From Porphyromonadaceae bacterium UBA2720 (GTDB taxonomy: Bacteria; Bacteroidota; Bacteroidia; Bacteroidales; Muribaculaceae), in contig DEKO01000002.1 of assembly GCA_002353885.1 (NCBI GenBank), forward strand, positions 28,459 through 45,075: a stretch of 16,617 bases of DNA. Reading direction: 5' to 3'. This document shows positions 1 through 7,877 of the stretch, in pieces; within the stretch, counting starts at the first letter, position 1; each line of letters begins with the position of its first letter. The notes beneath the pieces are model-generated. The model made no database searches. It was not told where the DNA came from and saw nothing but the letters and a program-made list of their open reading frames with translations. Made by a program: the position numbers and the translations under genes.

Positions 1-2055
1 AATGGTGCGCGAGTCAATCATCGCACTCACCTTGAAGGCCATGCGGCCGGGGAAGTTGGCTTTAATCGTGCCGGTGATGATGTTGGTGGTGGGTCGCTGT
101 GTGGCAATAATCATGTGTATGCCCACGGCACGGGCCTTCTGGGCAATGCGCACGATGGGTGTCTCGACCTCCTTGCCAGCAGCCATGATCATGTCGCTAA
201 ACTCGTCGATGATAGCCACAATATAGGGCATATAGTGGTACTTCTTGTCGCCATGCTCATCGCGCACATCACGCAATTCGCGACGCCACAGTTCGTTGTA
301 ATCCTCGACCTTGCGCAGCTTGACCTCCTCGAGCACCATGTAGCGGTTCTCCATCTCCTGCACCAGGCTGTTGAGAGTCTTGACCACTTTGTCGCTCTCG
401 GTGATGATGGCCTTGTCGTCGCCAGGCACCTTGGCAAAGAAGTATTTCTCGAGGTCAGCATAGATGCTGAACTCGACACGCTTGGGATCTACAAGGACAA
501 ACTTGAGTTCAGAAGGTCCCTTCTTGTAGAGGAGTGAAGTAATGATGGCATTGAGTCCGACCGACTTTCCCTTGCCCGTTGCACCAGCGACAAGCAGGTG
601 AGGCATCTTGGTCAGGTCGGCGACAAAGACCTCGTTGCTCACAGTACAGCCTAAGCACATGGGCAGTTTGGCCTTGGTCTCCTGAAATGCCTTTGAGGCC
701 AGCACCTGCCGCATGGGCACCGTCTGTGGCTCGCGGTTGGGCACCTCGATGCCTATAGTGCCACGGCCAGGCATGGGCGCGATGATGCGAATGCCGAGTG
801 CCGCCAGACTCAATGCGATGTCATCCTCCAGATTCTTGACCTTGGAGACGCGTGTGCCGTCGACAGGAACAATCTCGAACAGTGTCACCGTGGGGCCGAC
901 ATGCACATCGATGCTCTTGATCTGTATGCCATAGTTATTGAGTGTCTCGGTGATGCGCTGCTTGTTGCTCTCCTGCTCCTCCTGGTCGACGCTGTCAGTG
1001 CGCATGTGCATGTCGGCCAGCAGGTCGAGTGTGGGAAAACGATAGTGACGGTATTCGCCTGTCGGGTCGTTGGGGTTGGTCACGCGGTCGGCCGTCTCGA
1101 TGTCGTTCATGACCGCCGTGTCGCCGTCTTGCTTCGGCTGCTTGACCTTCGGCTTCGCCTCACGATTGGGTTTTACTTTGTCCCTGTCACCGCCTGCAGG
1201 CTTCTTTTCATCATTGCCCGAGGCGGTCATCAGAGGGTTTGCCGTTTCTTCAGGCTTTCGTTCTGACTCAACTTTCCCTGCTCCAAAGAAGTCGCTGTCG
1301 TGCTGCCGTGCAGCACCAGCTTTGACCATGTCGTCATCAATTTCCTTTCCGTCGAATGTGCGCCTGCGCTCGGTGATTGTAGCCTTGGCGCGGTCATACA
1401 GTGCTTTGAGTGTTTTGTAGCAAGCAAAGACCCAGAGCATGAGAATGATGGCATTGACGGCAATCATTCCATAGAGTCCCACCAGTCCATAGAGCCATTT
1501 GTTGGCAAAATATCCAAAACTTCCGCCCAGCCTGAAGAACGCTGCACTCTTGATGCCATAGGTTACCGCCCCGACCAGCATCGAGCAGGTGAAAATGCTG
1601 AAGAGTGTGATGAGGGTATAAGAGAAAAAGTGCGTTTTCTTTCCCTTTCGCACCATTCGCATACCCAGTGTGACACACCAGATGACCAGAATAAAAGCAG
1701 CCACTCCCACTCCGTCGGCGACAAGGAACTGCGACAATGCCGCCCCGACGGCCGCTCCCCAGTTGCTCATCTTGTCGGGCTGCTGTGCATTGACCAGCAC
1801 TCCATTAGCCTCAACTTGACTCTGGTCGGCCATGCCCGAATAGAGGAAGAAGCTCATGAACGAAAGCAAGAGGTAGACGCCCAACAGCAGCAGAATGATT
1901 CCCACGGCAAATCGCGTCCGACCATTCTTAAAAAACTCAACAAATCGTTGCCATCGTGTCTTGTTTTTCTGTGCCTCGGCTTGCTTCTGTGCTTCGGCTT
2001 TCTTAAATTCCTCGTTTACGCCCGAAAGGTCGGGGTTGTATGATTCTTTGGTCAT
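1..2055 (-). CDS. ftsK: DNA translocase FtsK (partial, C-terminus beyond window)
   Basis: Hexameric, septum-anchored ATPase that pumps chromosome ends through the closing division septum. The frame is open from ATG at 2055 to base 1 (685 codons) with no stop, so only the C-terminal end is missing. Residues about 48-70, 100-130, 145-165 and 190-212 are hydrophobic, matching the FtsK membrane domain. A charged linker with many Lys, Asp and Pro follows (about 225-330). The motor domain has Walker A GATGKGKS (residues 491-498, bases 562-585) and Walker B VAIIDEF with D617/E618, then ATQRPTTNIITG near the edge. Families of this type run about 800 residues, so roughly 120-150 residues are cut off, including the DNA-reading gamma domain. 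The start is followed by MTKESYNPDLSG and lies 31 nt from a -7 box. It is codirectional with trkH but has its own promoter. Identification is very secure. Confidence 0.96.
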   Translation of the reverse strand, partial: MTKESYNPDLSGVNEEFKKAEAQKQAEAQKNKTRWQRFVEFFKNGRTRFAVGIILLLLGVYLLLSFMSFFLYSGMADQSQVEANGVLVNAQQPDKMSNWGAAVGAALSQFLVADGVGVAAFILVIWCVTLGMRMVRKGKKTHFFSYTLITLFSIFTCSMLVGAVTYGIKSAAFFRLGGSFGYFANKWLYGLVGLYGMIAVNAIILMLWVFACYKTLKALYDRAKATITERRRTFDGKEIDDDMVKAGAARQHDSDFFGAGKVESERKPEETANPLMTASGNDEKKPAGGDRDKVKPNREAKPKVKQPKQDGDTAVMNDIETADRVTNPNDPTGEYRHYRFPTLDLLADMHMRTDSVDQEEQESNKQRITETLNNYGIQIKSIDVHVGPTVTLFEIVPVDGTRVSKVKNLEDDIALSLAALGIRIIAPMPGRGTIGIEVPNREPQTVPMRQVLASKAFQETKAKLPMCLGCTVSNEVFVADLTKMPHLLVAGATGKGKSVGLNAIITSLLYKKGPSELKFVLVDPKRVEFSIYADLEKYFFAKVPGDDKAIITESDKVVKTLNSLVQEMENRYMVLEEVKLRKVEDYNELWRRELRDVRDEHGDKKYHYMPYIVAIIDEFSDMIMAAGKEVETPIVRIAQKARAVGIHMIIATQRPTTNIITGTIKANFPGRMAFKVSAMIDSRTI

Positions 2056-2085
2056 CAGTTAGTGAATTTTTCAGTGTTTAGTGAG

Positions 2086-2093
2086 CAAAGTTA
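2086..2093 (-). promoter_or_regulatory. Bacteroidota -7 box for ftsK
   Basis: Read on the minus strand this is TAACTTTG, a full match to TAnnTTTG. No clear TTTG is present 19-21 bp upstream. The predicted leader is about 27 nt. The box lies in the 86-bp gap after trkH, so ftsK can be transcribed separately from the upstream operon. I saw no hairpin terminator after trkH, so read-through is also possible. Confidence 0.6.
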
Positions 2094-2141
2094 CTATGAT
2101 TTTGCATAACATTTGTTCGCAAGTGACAATTTTAAGACAAT

Positions 2142-3620
2142 TTAATCTTTCACCCAGAATGTGCGGGTGAACAAGACCAGCACGGTAAAGAGCTCCAGAC
2201 GTCCCACCAGCATCTCAAATGCCAGCAACCACTTGGCTGCGGCAGGCAGTAGCCCAAACGACCCCGACTGCAAGGTCACACCATAGCCCAGCCCCAGGTT
2301 GCTGATGGTCGAGCTAGAGGTGTAAAGAGCGTCGAAGATGGGCATGCCCATGAGCGTAAGCAGAACGGCCACCACCATCATCACCAGCATGTAGATCGAC
2401 AAGAATGCGATTACCTTGGCCACAATGTTGTGTGGCACCGCCCGGCCGTCGACTCGCACCGATGTGACCGTGTTGCTGTGCAGCACTCGGTAGAACTCGT
2501 TCTTAGTGTTCTTGAGCAGAACAATGAATCGGTCAATCTTTGCCCCGCCTGAGGTTGAGCCCGCCATGCCGCCAAAGAACATGATGATCATGAGCAGCAT
2601 GGTGATGAATTCTCCCTTGGTCTCATAATTGACGCTTGTGAATCCGGTTGACGTGATGGCCGCCACAGTGTCAAACAGCGCAAAGGTCCATCGCTCCTTG
2701 TCATTGTCACACATGCCCATGTCGAACATTCGCCACACGATGACCAGCGCCACCCCGATGGTCATGATGCAATACCACTTGAATGTGTCGCTGTGCAAGA
2801 GTTTGGCGAACCGTCCGCGCAGCAAGTTGAACAACAAGGTGAAGTTTACGCCACCCAAGAACATAAACAATGTGACAACCAGATAGACATACTGCGAATG
2901 CCAGAAGTTGATGCCTTCGTTCTTGGTCGACAGGCCTCCTGTCGAGAGAGTTGTAAAAGCGTGACAAATTGCATCAAACCATCCTGTGACCGGTGACAGC
3001 AAGACAGCAAGCAGTGCCGTGAGTGCGATGTAGATGAGCCACAGGTCCTTTGCCGTCTGGCTCACACGAGGTCTGAGGCGCTCGTGCGTGATGCCAGTGA
3101 CCTCGGCATTAAACAGCGCTATGCCGCCCTTGAAGTTGAGCATGGGCATCACAGCCAGCGTGAACAGGATGATTCCCATTCCTCCAATCCACTGCATCAG
3201 CGCGCGCCAGAATAGCACGCCATGCGGCATGTTCTCCAGGTCACCAATGACCGATGCACCCGTGGTGGTGAATCCTGCCATAGTCTCAAAGAAGGCATCG
3301 GTGACATTGTCGATTGTAGCAGTGAACAAGAAGGGCATCATGCCGAAGACCGAGAACACAATCCAGATGGTGGCCGTCAGTATCAGTCCCTCGCGCTTGC
3401 GCATGGTCTTGAACGACGGCTTGATGCCGAAAGTCATGGCAGCCCCTGCGGTGAGCGTGATGAGCACAGCCAGCCCGAATGCCAGCCATGTCCCCGTCTC
3501 GCCATAAAACACCGCCACGGCCAATGGCAGGCACATGAACAACGCCTCGATCATGATGAGCCATCCCAGCATGCGCAGGATGATTGGAAAGTTGATTTGC
3601 TGTGTGAGTATGCGTGCCAT
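2142..3620 (-). CDS. trkH: Trk-type potassium uptake channel subunit TrkH
   Basis: Inner-membrane potassium-translocating subunit, gated by the cytoplasmic TrkA ring. The protein has 492 residues, close to the E. coli size of 483. It is almost wholly hydrophobic helices and shows all four pore-loop filters: TTTGAS (118-123), TLSTGGLS (224-231), ITSTGFTS (322-329) and SNLGLGYG (440-447). These are the four M1-P-M2 repeats of the TrkH/KtrB fold. The frame stays open 38 codons further upstream, but that stretch lies inside trkA. I place the start at ATG 3620 (MARILTQQINF), which follows the trkA stop codon by 1 nt and matches the usual start of the family. This near-overlap suggests translational coupling with trkA. 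Function is well supported; ion selectivity is inferred from the family. Confidence 0.95.
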   Translation of the reverse strand: MARILTQQINFPIILRMLGWLIMIEALFMCLPLAVAVFYGETGTWLAFGLAVLITLTAGAAMTFGIKPSFKTMRKREGLILTATIWIVFSVFGMMPFLFTATIDNVTDAFFETMAGFTTTGASVIGDLENMPHGVLFWRALMQWIGGMGIILFTLAVMPMLNFKGGIALFNAEVTGITHERLRPRVSQTAKDLWLIYIALTALLAVLLSPVTGWFDAICHAFTTLSTGGLSTKNEGINFWHSQYVYLVVTLFMFLGGVNFTLLFNLLRGRFAKLLHSDTFKWYCIMTIGVALVIVWRMFDMGMCDNDKERWTFALFDTVAAITSTGFTSVNYETKGEFITMLLMIIMFFGGMAGSTSGGAKIDRFIVLLKNTKNEFYRVLHSNTVTSVRVDGRAVPHNIVAKVIAFLSIYMLVMMVVAVLLTLMGMPIFDALYTSSSTISNLGLGYGVTLQSGSFGLLPAAAKWLLAFEMLVGRLELFTVLVLFTRTFWVKD

Positions 3621-3621
3621 G

Positions 3622-4953
3622 TCACTTGAATGCTTTCTCAATTTTATGTATTGCGCCCGCCAAGGTGAAGACCACCAGGTGGTCACCACCTTGCAGACGG
3701 GTGTTACCGCGCACCAGCTGCCCCACACCATCACGCACCAGTCCGGCTATGGTGATGCCAGTCGGCAACCTGAGGTCCTTGATGTCGCATCGTGTGACTC
3801 GGGCTCCCTCCTTGACGATGAGCTCCGACACCTCGGCCTCGTGGAGAGCCAAGCACTTGGCGTTGTCCAGGTCGCTATCGAGCATAATCTGGAAGATGCG
3901 GCTTGATGCCAATAATTTTTTATTGATGATTGACCCGATGTTAAGTGCCTCGGCCTCGTTGACATACTGCAGGTTCTCGACCTGAGCGACCGTCTTGCGC
4001 ACACCATGCTCCTTAGCCATCATACAACCCAAGATGTTAGCCTCGCTGCTGTCGCTCAATGCGATGAATGCATCATAGTCGCTGATGCCCTCTTCCTCCA
4101 GCAAGTCGGTATCGCGTGCATCACCATGCACGATATTGCAGTTGGGCAGTTTATCGGCCAACTCCTGGCACCGTTCCAGGTCGGGGTCGACAATCTTGAC
4201 ATGATAATGGTCGCCTGTATACTTGATGAGCTGCTCGGCAATCTCGCTGCCACCCATGACAAAGAGCTTCTCGGCATTGAATGTCTCCTTGCCGCAGACG
4301 CGAATCACATCCTTGATGTGGCCGCGCGTGGTGGAGATATAAGCAATGTCGTTCTCCATGACCCGATCCAGTCCACCCGGTATGATGGTCTCTCGGTTGC
4401 GTCTGATGGCCGACACGTGCATGAACCGCGATATCTCACCCAAGTCCTTGAGCTGCTGATTGAGGAATGTTGCGTTGCTGCGCAGCTTCACCCCCAGCAA
4501 GATGAGCTCTCCGTTGAGCATCTCAAACCAGTTGCGGACCCATGGTCGCTTGATTGCCGAAAAGATTTCGCCAGCCGCCAGATATTCTGGATAGATGAGG
4601 TCATCTACACCGATACGCTCAAAATATTCTTGCCATTTTTTGGCAAGATATTCGTCATTGTCGATTCGCGCCACAGTCCGTTTTGCCCCCATGCTCTTGG
4701 CTATCTGACAGGCCAGGATGTTGCGTGCTTCGAACGGCGTGACACCGATGAACAGGTCGGCACTTCCTGCTTTGACCTCCCTCATGTTGGCAAACGATGT
4801 TGCGCTGCCGTGATAGGTCATCAGGTTATAGTTCTCGAGCGCGAAAAGTTTGCTCTCGGTCGTGTCCATAATGATGATGTCCTGCTCCTCGTTGCTGAGC
4901 ATCTTGGCCAAGTGGGTTCCGACCTCACCGGCTCCGGCAATGACGATTTTCAT
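3622..4953 (-). CDS. trkA: Trk potassium uptake regulator TrkA
   Basis: Peripheral cytoplasmic protein that binds NAD(H) or adenine nucleotides and gates TrkH. The 443 residues form a duplicated structure of two RCK halves. The first Rossmann domain starts at residue 1 with GAGEVG (6-11) and an acidic MD at 29-30. The second has MGGSEIAE (233-240) and VDPD (255-258). Each is followed by a TrkA-C-type region, the second ending in GGDHLVVFTLAG. Length agrees with the double-RCK form (E. coli 458) rather than the single-RCK KtrA form. It lies 19 nt downstream of dxs and 1 nt upstream of trkH, so dxs, trkA and trkH appear to form one transcription unit. No internal promoter with a good -7 box was seen between dxs and trkA. 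Confidence 0.95.
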   Translation of the reverse strand: MKIVIAGAGEVGTHLAKMLSNEEQDIIIMDTTESKLFALENYNLMTYHGSATSFANMREVKAGSADLFIGVTPFEARNILACQIAKSMGAKRTVARIDNDEYLAKKWQEYFERIGVDDLIYPEYLAAGEIFSAIKRPWVRNWFEMLNGELILLGVKLRSNATFLNQQLKDLGEISRFMHVSAIRRNRETIIPGGLDRVMENDIAYISTTRGHIKDVIRVCGKETFNAEKLFVMGGSEIAEQLIKYTGDHYHVKIVDPDLERCQELADKLPNCNIVHGDARDTDLLEEEGISDYDAFIALSDSSEANILGCMMAKEHGVRKTVAQVENLQYVNEAEALNIGSIINKKLLASSRIFQIMLDSDLDNAKCLALHEAEVSELIVKEGARVTRCDIKDLRLPTGITIAGLVRDGVGQLVRGNTRLQGGDHLVVFTLAGAIHKIEKAFK

Positions 4954-4972
4954 TGTTGTATCGAGTTACAAA

Positions 4973-6895
4973 TTACGGGTTTGATGTCATGAGCTGTTTC
5001 AGGCGTTCATAAAGCGATTGCTCATCAATGCCACAGAGTTGTTGCTGTTGTTTGACCGTGCCTTGGTCTATAAACTCGTCACGCACGCCCAAGCGCGTCA
5101 GACGACACGGCTTGTCATTTTCAGACAACCATTCAGCGACAGCCGAACCTAGGCCACCGACGATGGTGCCATCCTCGACCGTGACAATCTGCTGGTAGTT
5201 GTTGGCCACCTCACGCAAGATGTCCTCGTCGATGGGCTTAAGGAAAATCATGTCGTAATGTGCCACAGACAACTGTTCGTCGTGAAGGCGCTTGACCGCA
5301 GCTGCGACATTATTGCCAATGTGGCCTATTGTGAGCACTGCCACTCGCCCGTCGCCCTTTGTCAGACAACGTCCCTTGCCGATAGGCAATGGCTTCATCT
5401 CGTTGTGCCAGTCGACCAGCACTCCCCTGCCACGGGGATAGCGGATGGCCATTGGGCCCTGGTGGCTCTGTGCCGTGCACATCAGGTTGCGCAGGTCATG
5501 CTCATTGATGGGCGCACTGACCACCATGCCAGGAATGCATCTAAGGTAGGCCAGGTCAAACAACCCATGGTGCGTCACTCCGTCCTCGCCAACAAGGCCT
5601 CCGCGGTCGATGCAGAAGGTGACCGGCAGATGTGCGATGGCCACATCATGGATGATGTGATCGTAGGCTCGCTGCAAGAACGAGCTATAGATGGCCACAA
5701 AGGGGTGCATGCCATCCTTAGCCAGGCCACCAGCAAAGGTCACTGCATGTCCCTCGCTGATGCCAACATCGAAGGTGCGGCGCGGGAACTCACTGAGCAT
5801 CAGCGACATGCTTGTCCCGCCAGGCATGGCAGCCGTGATGCCGACGATGCGTTGGTCCTGACGTGCCAGCTCGACCAGTGTCTTGCCAAAAACGTCTTGA
5901 TATTTGGGCGGGTCGTACTCGGCCCGTGCTTTGGCTCGCTCGCCAGTCTTCTCGTCAAACTTGCCAGGCGCATGCCATGTTGTAGGATCGGCCTCGGCGG
6001 GCGCATATCCCTTGCCCTTGACGGTGTGCAAGTGCACCAGCTTAGGCCCTGTCATGTCCTTGACCTCGGTGAAGACCCTGACCAGCCGCTTGACATCGTG
6101 TCCGTCAAACGGACCGAAATAACGTATGTTCAGTCCTTCGAAGATGTTCTGCTGGCCCGTGAGCATCGACTTCATGGCATTGTTGAACCGCATGACCACT
6201 CCCTTGCCGCTGTCGCCAATGACTCCATGTCTGCGCAAGAAGTTATAGGTGCGATAGCGGAAGTTGTTGTATCGCTTGCTGGTGGTCATGTCGGTCATAT
6301 ATCTTCCCAGGGCTCCTGTCGGCCTGTCGATAGACATGTCGTTGTCGTTGAGGATGATGAGCAGGTTGTTGGGATTGTTGGCGGCATTGTTGATGCCTTC
6401 AAACGCCAGCCCGCCGCCGATGCTCGCGTCGCCAATGACGGCCACCACCTTCCGCTCGGGGTTCTGCTCGAGCTCAGCTGCAATGCTCATGCCCAGAGCA
6501 GCCGAGATGCTGTTGCTAGCATGTCCGGCGATGAACGTGTCATAGTCGCTCTCGCCAGGGTTGGGAAATCCGCTGAGCCCACCCATCTTGCGGTTCTCGC
6601 TGAACCGGTCGCGTCGGCCGGTGAGAATCTTGTGCGCGTAGGCTTGGTGTCCCACGTCCCACACAATGCGGTCGTCGGGCGTGTTGAAGACATAGTGCAA
6701 TGCCACAACAATCTCAACGGCTCCCATGCTCGATGCGAAGTGTCCGGGGTTGGTCGACAGTTCGTGAACCATAAACCGACGCAACTCGTCGCACACCTGT
6801 GGCAGCTGGTCGATGCTGAGTTTTTTCAGGTCGGCCGGTGAGTCAATCTCTGCCAGCAGCGGAAAATTCTCCTTAATATAGGGTTTATTGGTCAT
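4973..6895 (-). CDS. dxs: 1-deoxy-D-xylulose-5-phosphate synthase
   Basis: Thiamine-diphosphate enzyme that condenses pyruvate with glyceraldehyde 3-phosphate, the first step of the MEP isoprenoid pathway, and also feeds thiamine and pyridoxal synthesis. The 640 residues (E. coli 620) show GHFASSMGAVE (51-61), DVGHQAYAHKILTGR (80-94), the cofactor motif GDASIGGG (155-162) with its paired Asn at about 183, YFGPFDGHD (259-267), catalytic Glu381 in GISEGHA, Y403/R409 in YSSFLQRAYD, and the DRGGLVGEDG motif (430-439). The frame is open 46 codons further upstream, but that overlaps the preceding small gene. ATG 6895 (MTNKPYIKEN) fits the family and follows the small gene's stop codon by 5 nt. It belongs to one operon with the upstream membrane protein and the downstream trkA and trkH. 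Confidence 0.96.
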   Translation of the reverse strand: MTNKPYIKENFPLLAEIDSPADLKKLSIDQLPQVCDELRRFMVHELSTNPGHFASSMGAVEIVVALHYVFNTPDDRIVWDVGHQAYAHKILTGRRDRFSENRKMGGLSGFPNPGESDYDTFIAGHASNSISAALGMSIAAELEQNPERKVVAVIGDASIGGGLAFEGINNAANNPNNLLIILNDNDMSIDRPTGALGRYMTDMTTSKRYNNFRYRTYNFLRRHGVIGDSGKGVVMRFNNAMKSMLTGQQNIFEGLNIRYFGPFDGHDVKRLVRVFTEVKDMTGPKLVHLHTVKGKGYAPAEADPTTWHAPGKFDEKTGERAKARAEYDPPKYQDVFGKTLVELARQDQRIVGITAAMPGGTSMSLMLSEFPRRTFDVGISEGHAVTFAGGLAKDGMHPFVAIYSSFLQRAYDHIIHDVAIAHLPVTFCIDRGGLVGEDGVTHHGLFDLAYLRCIPGMVVSAPINEHDLRNLMCTAQSHQGPMAIRYPRGRGVLVDWHNEMKPLPIGKGRCLTKGDGRVAVLTIGHIGNNVAAAVKRLHDEQLSVAHYDMIFLKPIDEDILREVANNYQQIVTVEDGTIVGGLGSAVAEWLSENDKPCRLTRLGVRDEFIDQGTVKQQQQLCGIDEQSLYERLKQLMTSNP

Positions 6896-6900
6896 AGAGG

Positions 6901-7077
6901 TCAATCTTTTTTCCGGACATACTTCTTGTACAGTGGCACAAACACAATGATGCCGGATGCCACGATAGCAAACAGCACCATAAAATCGATGCGCGCCGCC
7001 CTTGTAAGCAGGATGTAACAAAGCGCCAGCCACAACAGCAGCACGCAGGTGAAACGGATGATGTTTCCTGTAGTCAT
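6901..7077 (-). CDS. 58-residue two-helix membrane protein upstream of dxs
   Basis: A short gene I do not recognise by family. It begins MTTGNIIRFTC and ends YKKYVRKKD, with hydrophobic segments at about residues 11-24 and 33-50 separated by TRAARID. The lysine/arginine-rich tail suggests that both ends face the cytoplasm. Support comes from position rather than homology: it fills the gap between a good -7 box (7110-7117, 33 nt upstream) and dxs, its stop codon is 5 nt before the dxs start, and the frame has no interruption. It could help anchor or regulate a neighbour, or serve mainly to couple translation into dxs. No function is assigned. Confidence 0.7.
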   Translation of the reverse strand: MTTGNIIRFTCVLLLWLALCYILLTRAARIDFMVLFAIVASGIIVFVPLYKKYVRKKD

Positions 7078-7109
7078 ACGATAATGTCCAGTTTCTTGTT
7101 TATAAACTG

Positions 7110-7142
7110 CAAAGATACGAAGATTTTTTCATAGCCGACAAC
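7110..7142 (-). promoter_or_regulatory. Promoter of the small protein-dxs-trkA-trkH operon
   Basis: On the minus strand: GTTG (7139-7142), a 21-bp spacer, then TATCTTTG (7110-7117), an exact TAnnTTTG. Transcription should start near 7105, giving a leader of about 28 nt before ATG 7077. This is the only convincing promoter found for the four-gene operon. Confidence 0.72.
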
Positions 7143-7153
7143 TAGCTGCACAA

Positions 7154-7187
7154 AAAAAGCGCCAGATGTTGAAAACTGACGCTTTTT
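7154..7187 (-). terminator. Rho-independent terminator after the flavodoxin gene
   Basis: Arms AAAAAGCGCCAG (7154-7165) and CTGACGCTTTTT (7176-7187) enclose a 10-nt loop. The single mismatch is C-A on the plus strand but a permitted G-U on the minus strand. On the minus strand the hairpin is followed by seven U, 20 nt past the flavodoxin stop codon. It therefore separates that gene from the dxs operon promoter just beyond. Confidence 0.82.
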
Positions 7188-7207
7188 CGTTACCAAAAAA
7201 GGTGGTG

Positions 7208-7786
7208 TTACTTTCCCAACCAGGCGCGAATGGTTTTCTCGTCGGCTCCATTGAGCAGACGGCCTGGCTGCCAGTTGAGGGTGGGATAAGCCTTGGCCAA
7301 ATCATCGGCCGACTTGTCGATGGTACTTCCGCCAGAGGTGGCGAACGGAATCATCACCTTGCCATTGAAGTCATTGGCCTCGATAAAGGTGTTGATGATG
7401 GTCGGTACGGTGTACCACCATACGGGGAAGCCGACAAAAACAGTGTCGTACTGTTCGATGTTCTCGATCTTGCCGTTACCCTTGATGGCGGGTCGCGAGC
7501 TGAGATTCTTCATCTCTACGCTGCTTCGGCTGGTGCTGTCGTGCCAGTCGAGGTCTGCGTCGGTGTAAGGCTGCTCGGGGTCAATCTTGTAGAGATCGCC
7601 GCCAGTAACCTCGGCTAGAGTTTTAGCCACACCCTCGGTCACACCCGAGGCCGAGAAGTAGGCAACCAGGGTCTTGCCCGTCACTTGATTCTGTTGCATG
7701 TCAGTTTTGTCCTGTTTGTTGCCGCCGGCACAAGCGTTCAAGCTCACTGCCGCAAAAGCGATAATCAGATAAAATAAATTTTTCAT
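7208..7786 (-). CDS. Lipoprotein flavodoxin
   Basis: FMN-binding electron-transfer or quinone-reductase-type protein of the flavodoxin superfamily (closest in style to the Flavodoxin_4 group). Residues 1-18 are a signal peptide ending in the lipobox LNAC with Cys19, so the mature protein should be a lipoprotein in the periplasm or on the outer membrane. After a polar linker, the flavodoxin fold starts at GKTLVAYFSASGVTEGVA, where SASGVT (45-50) is the FMN-phosphate loop. GFPVWWYTVP (119-128) supplies aromatic residues that would flank the flavin, and FATSGGS (148-154) is the next flavin loop. The domain is complete at 192 residues. It is divergent from the HD gene and has its own promoter and terminator. 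The electron donor is unknown, since ordinary flavodoxins are cytoplasmic. Confidence 0.9.
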   Translation of the reverse strand: MKNLFYLIIAFAAVSLNACAGGNKQDKTDMQQNQVTGKTLVAYFSASGVTEGVAKTLAEVTGGDLYKIDPEQPYTDADLDWHDSTSRSSVEMKNLSSRPAIKGNGKIENIEQYDTVFVGFPVWWYTVPTIINTFIEANDFNGKVMIPFATSGGSTIDKSADDLAKAYPTLNWQPGRLLNGADEKTIRAWLGK

Positions 7787-7813
7787 TATTGTATGATTGT
7801 AATAATAACGCTA

Positions 7814-7846
7814 CAAAATTACACGATTCTTTTGAACAACAGCAAC
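7814..7846 (-). promoter_or_regulatory. Promoter of the lipoprotein flavodoxin gene
   Basis: On the minus strand: GTTG (7843-7846), a 21-bp spacer, and TAATTTTG (7814-7821). This layout matches the dxs operon promoter. The leader would be about 25 nt. It lies back-to-back with the -7 box of the HD gene, only 20 bp from it. Confidence 0.65.
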
Positions 7847-7865
7847 AGATGACCGATTTTTTCAC

Positions 7866-7873
7866 TATTTTTG
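7866..7873 (+). promoter_or_regulatory. -7 box directly abutting the HD-domain gene start
   Basis: TATTTTTG matches TAnnTTTG and ends only 4 nt before ATG 7878. With the usual spacing, transcription would begin at or within 1-2 nt of the A of the start codon, implying a leaderless mRNA. No clear TTTG is present at the expected upstream distance, so the promoter is less certain than the others. Confidence 0.5.
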
Positions 7874-7877
7874 CATC

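Noticed and set aside
1300..2043. Plus-strand frame of 247 codons opposite ftsK
   Set aside because: It overlaps the ftsK membrane and linker regions, which are clearly coding on the minus strand; the plus-strand frame shows no domain.
2094..2141. Possible terminator between trkH and ftsK
   Set aside because: Only a direct GACAATTT repeat is present; no inverted repeat with a T-run could be found.
4006..4992. 328-codon plus-strand frame opposite trkA
   Set aside because: It lies wholly over trkA, whose motifs are complete, and shows no recognisable domain or promoter of its own.
5258..6841. Long open frame (527 codons) on the plus strand opposite dxs
   Set aside because: It is an antisense shadow of a secure dxs gene in GC-rich, codon-biased DNA; its translation has the odd His/Ala/Val-rich composition typical of reversed coding sequence and no family motif or promoter.
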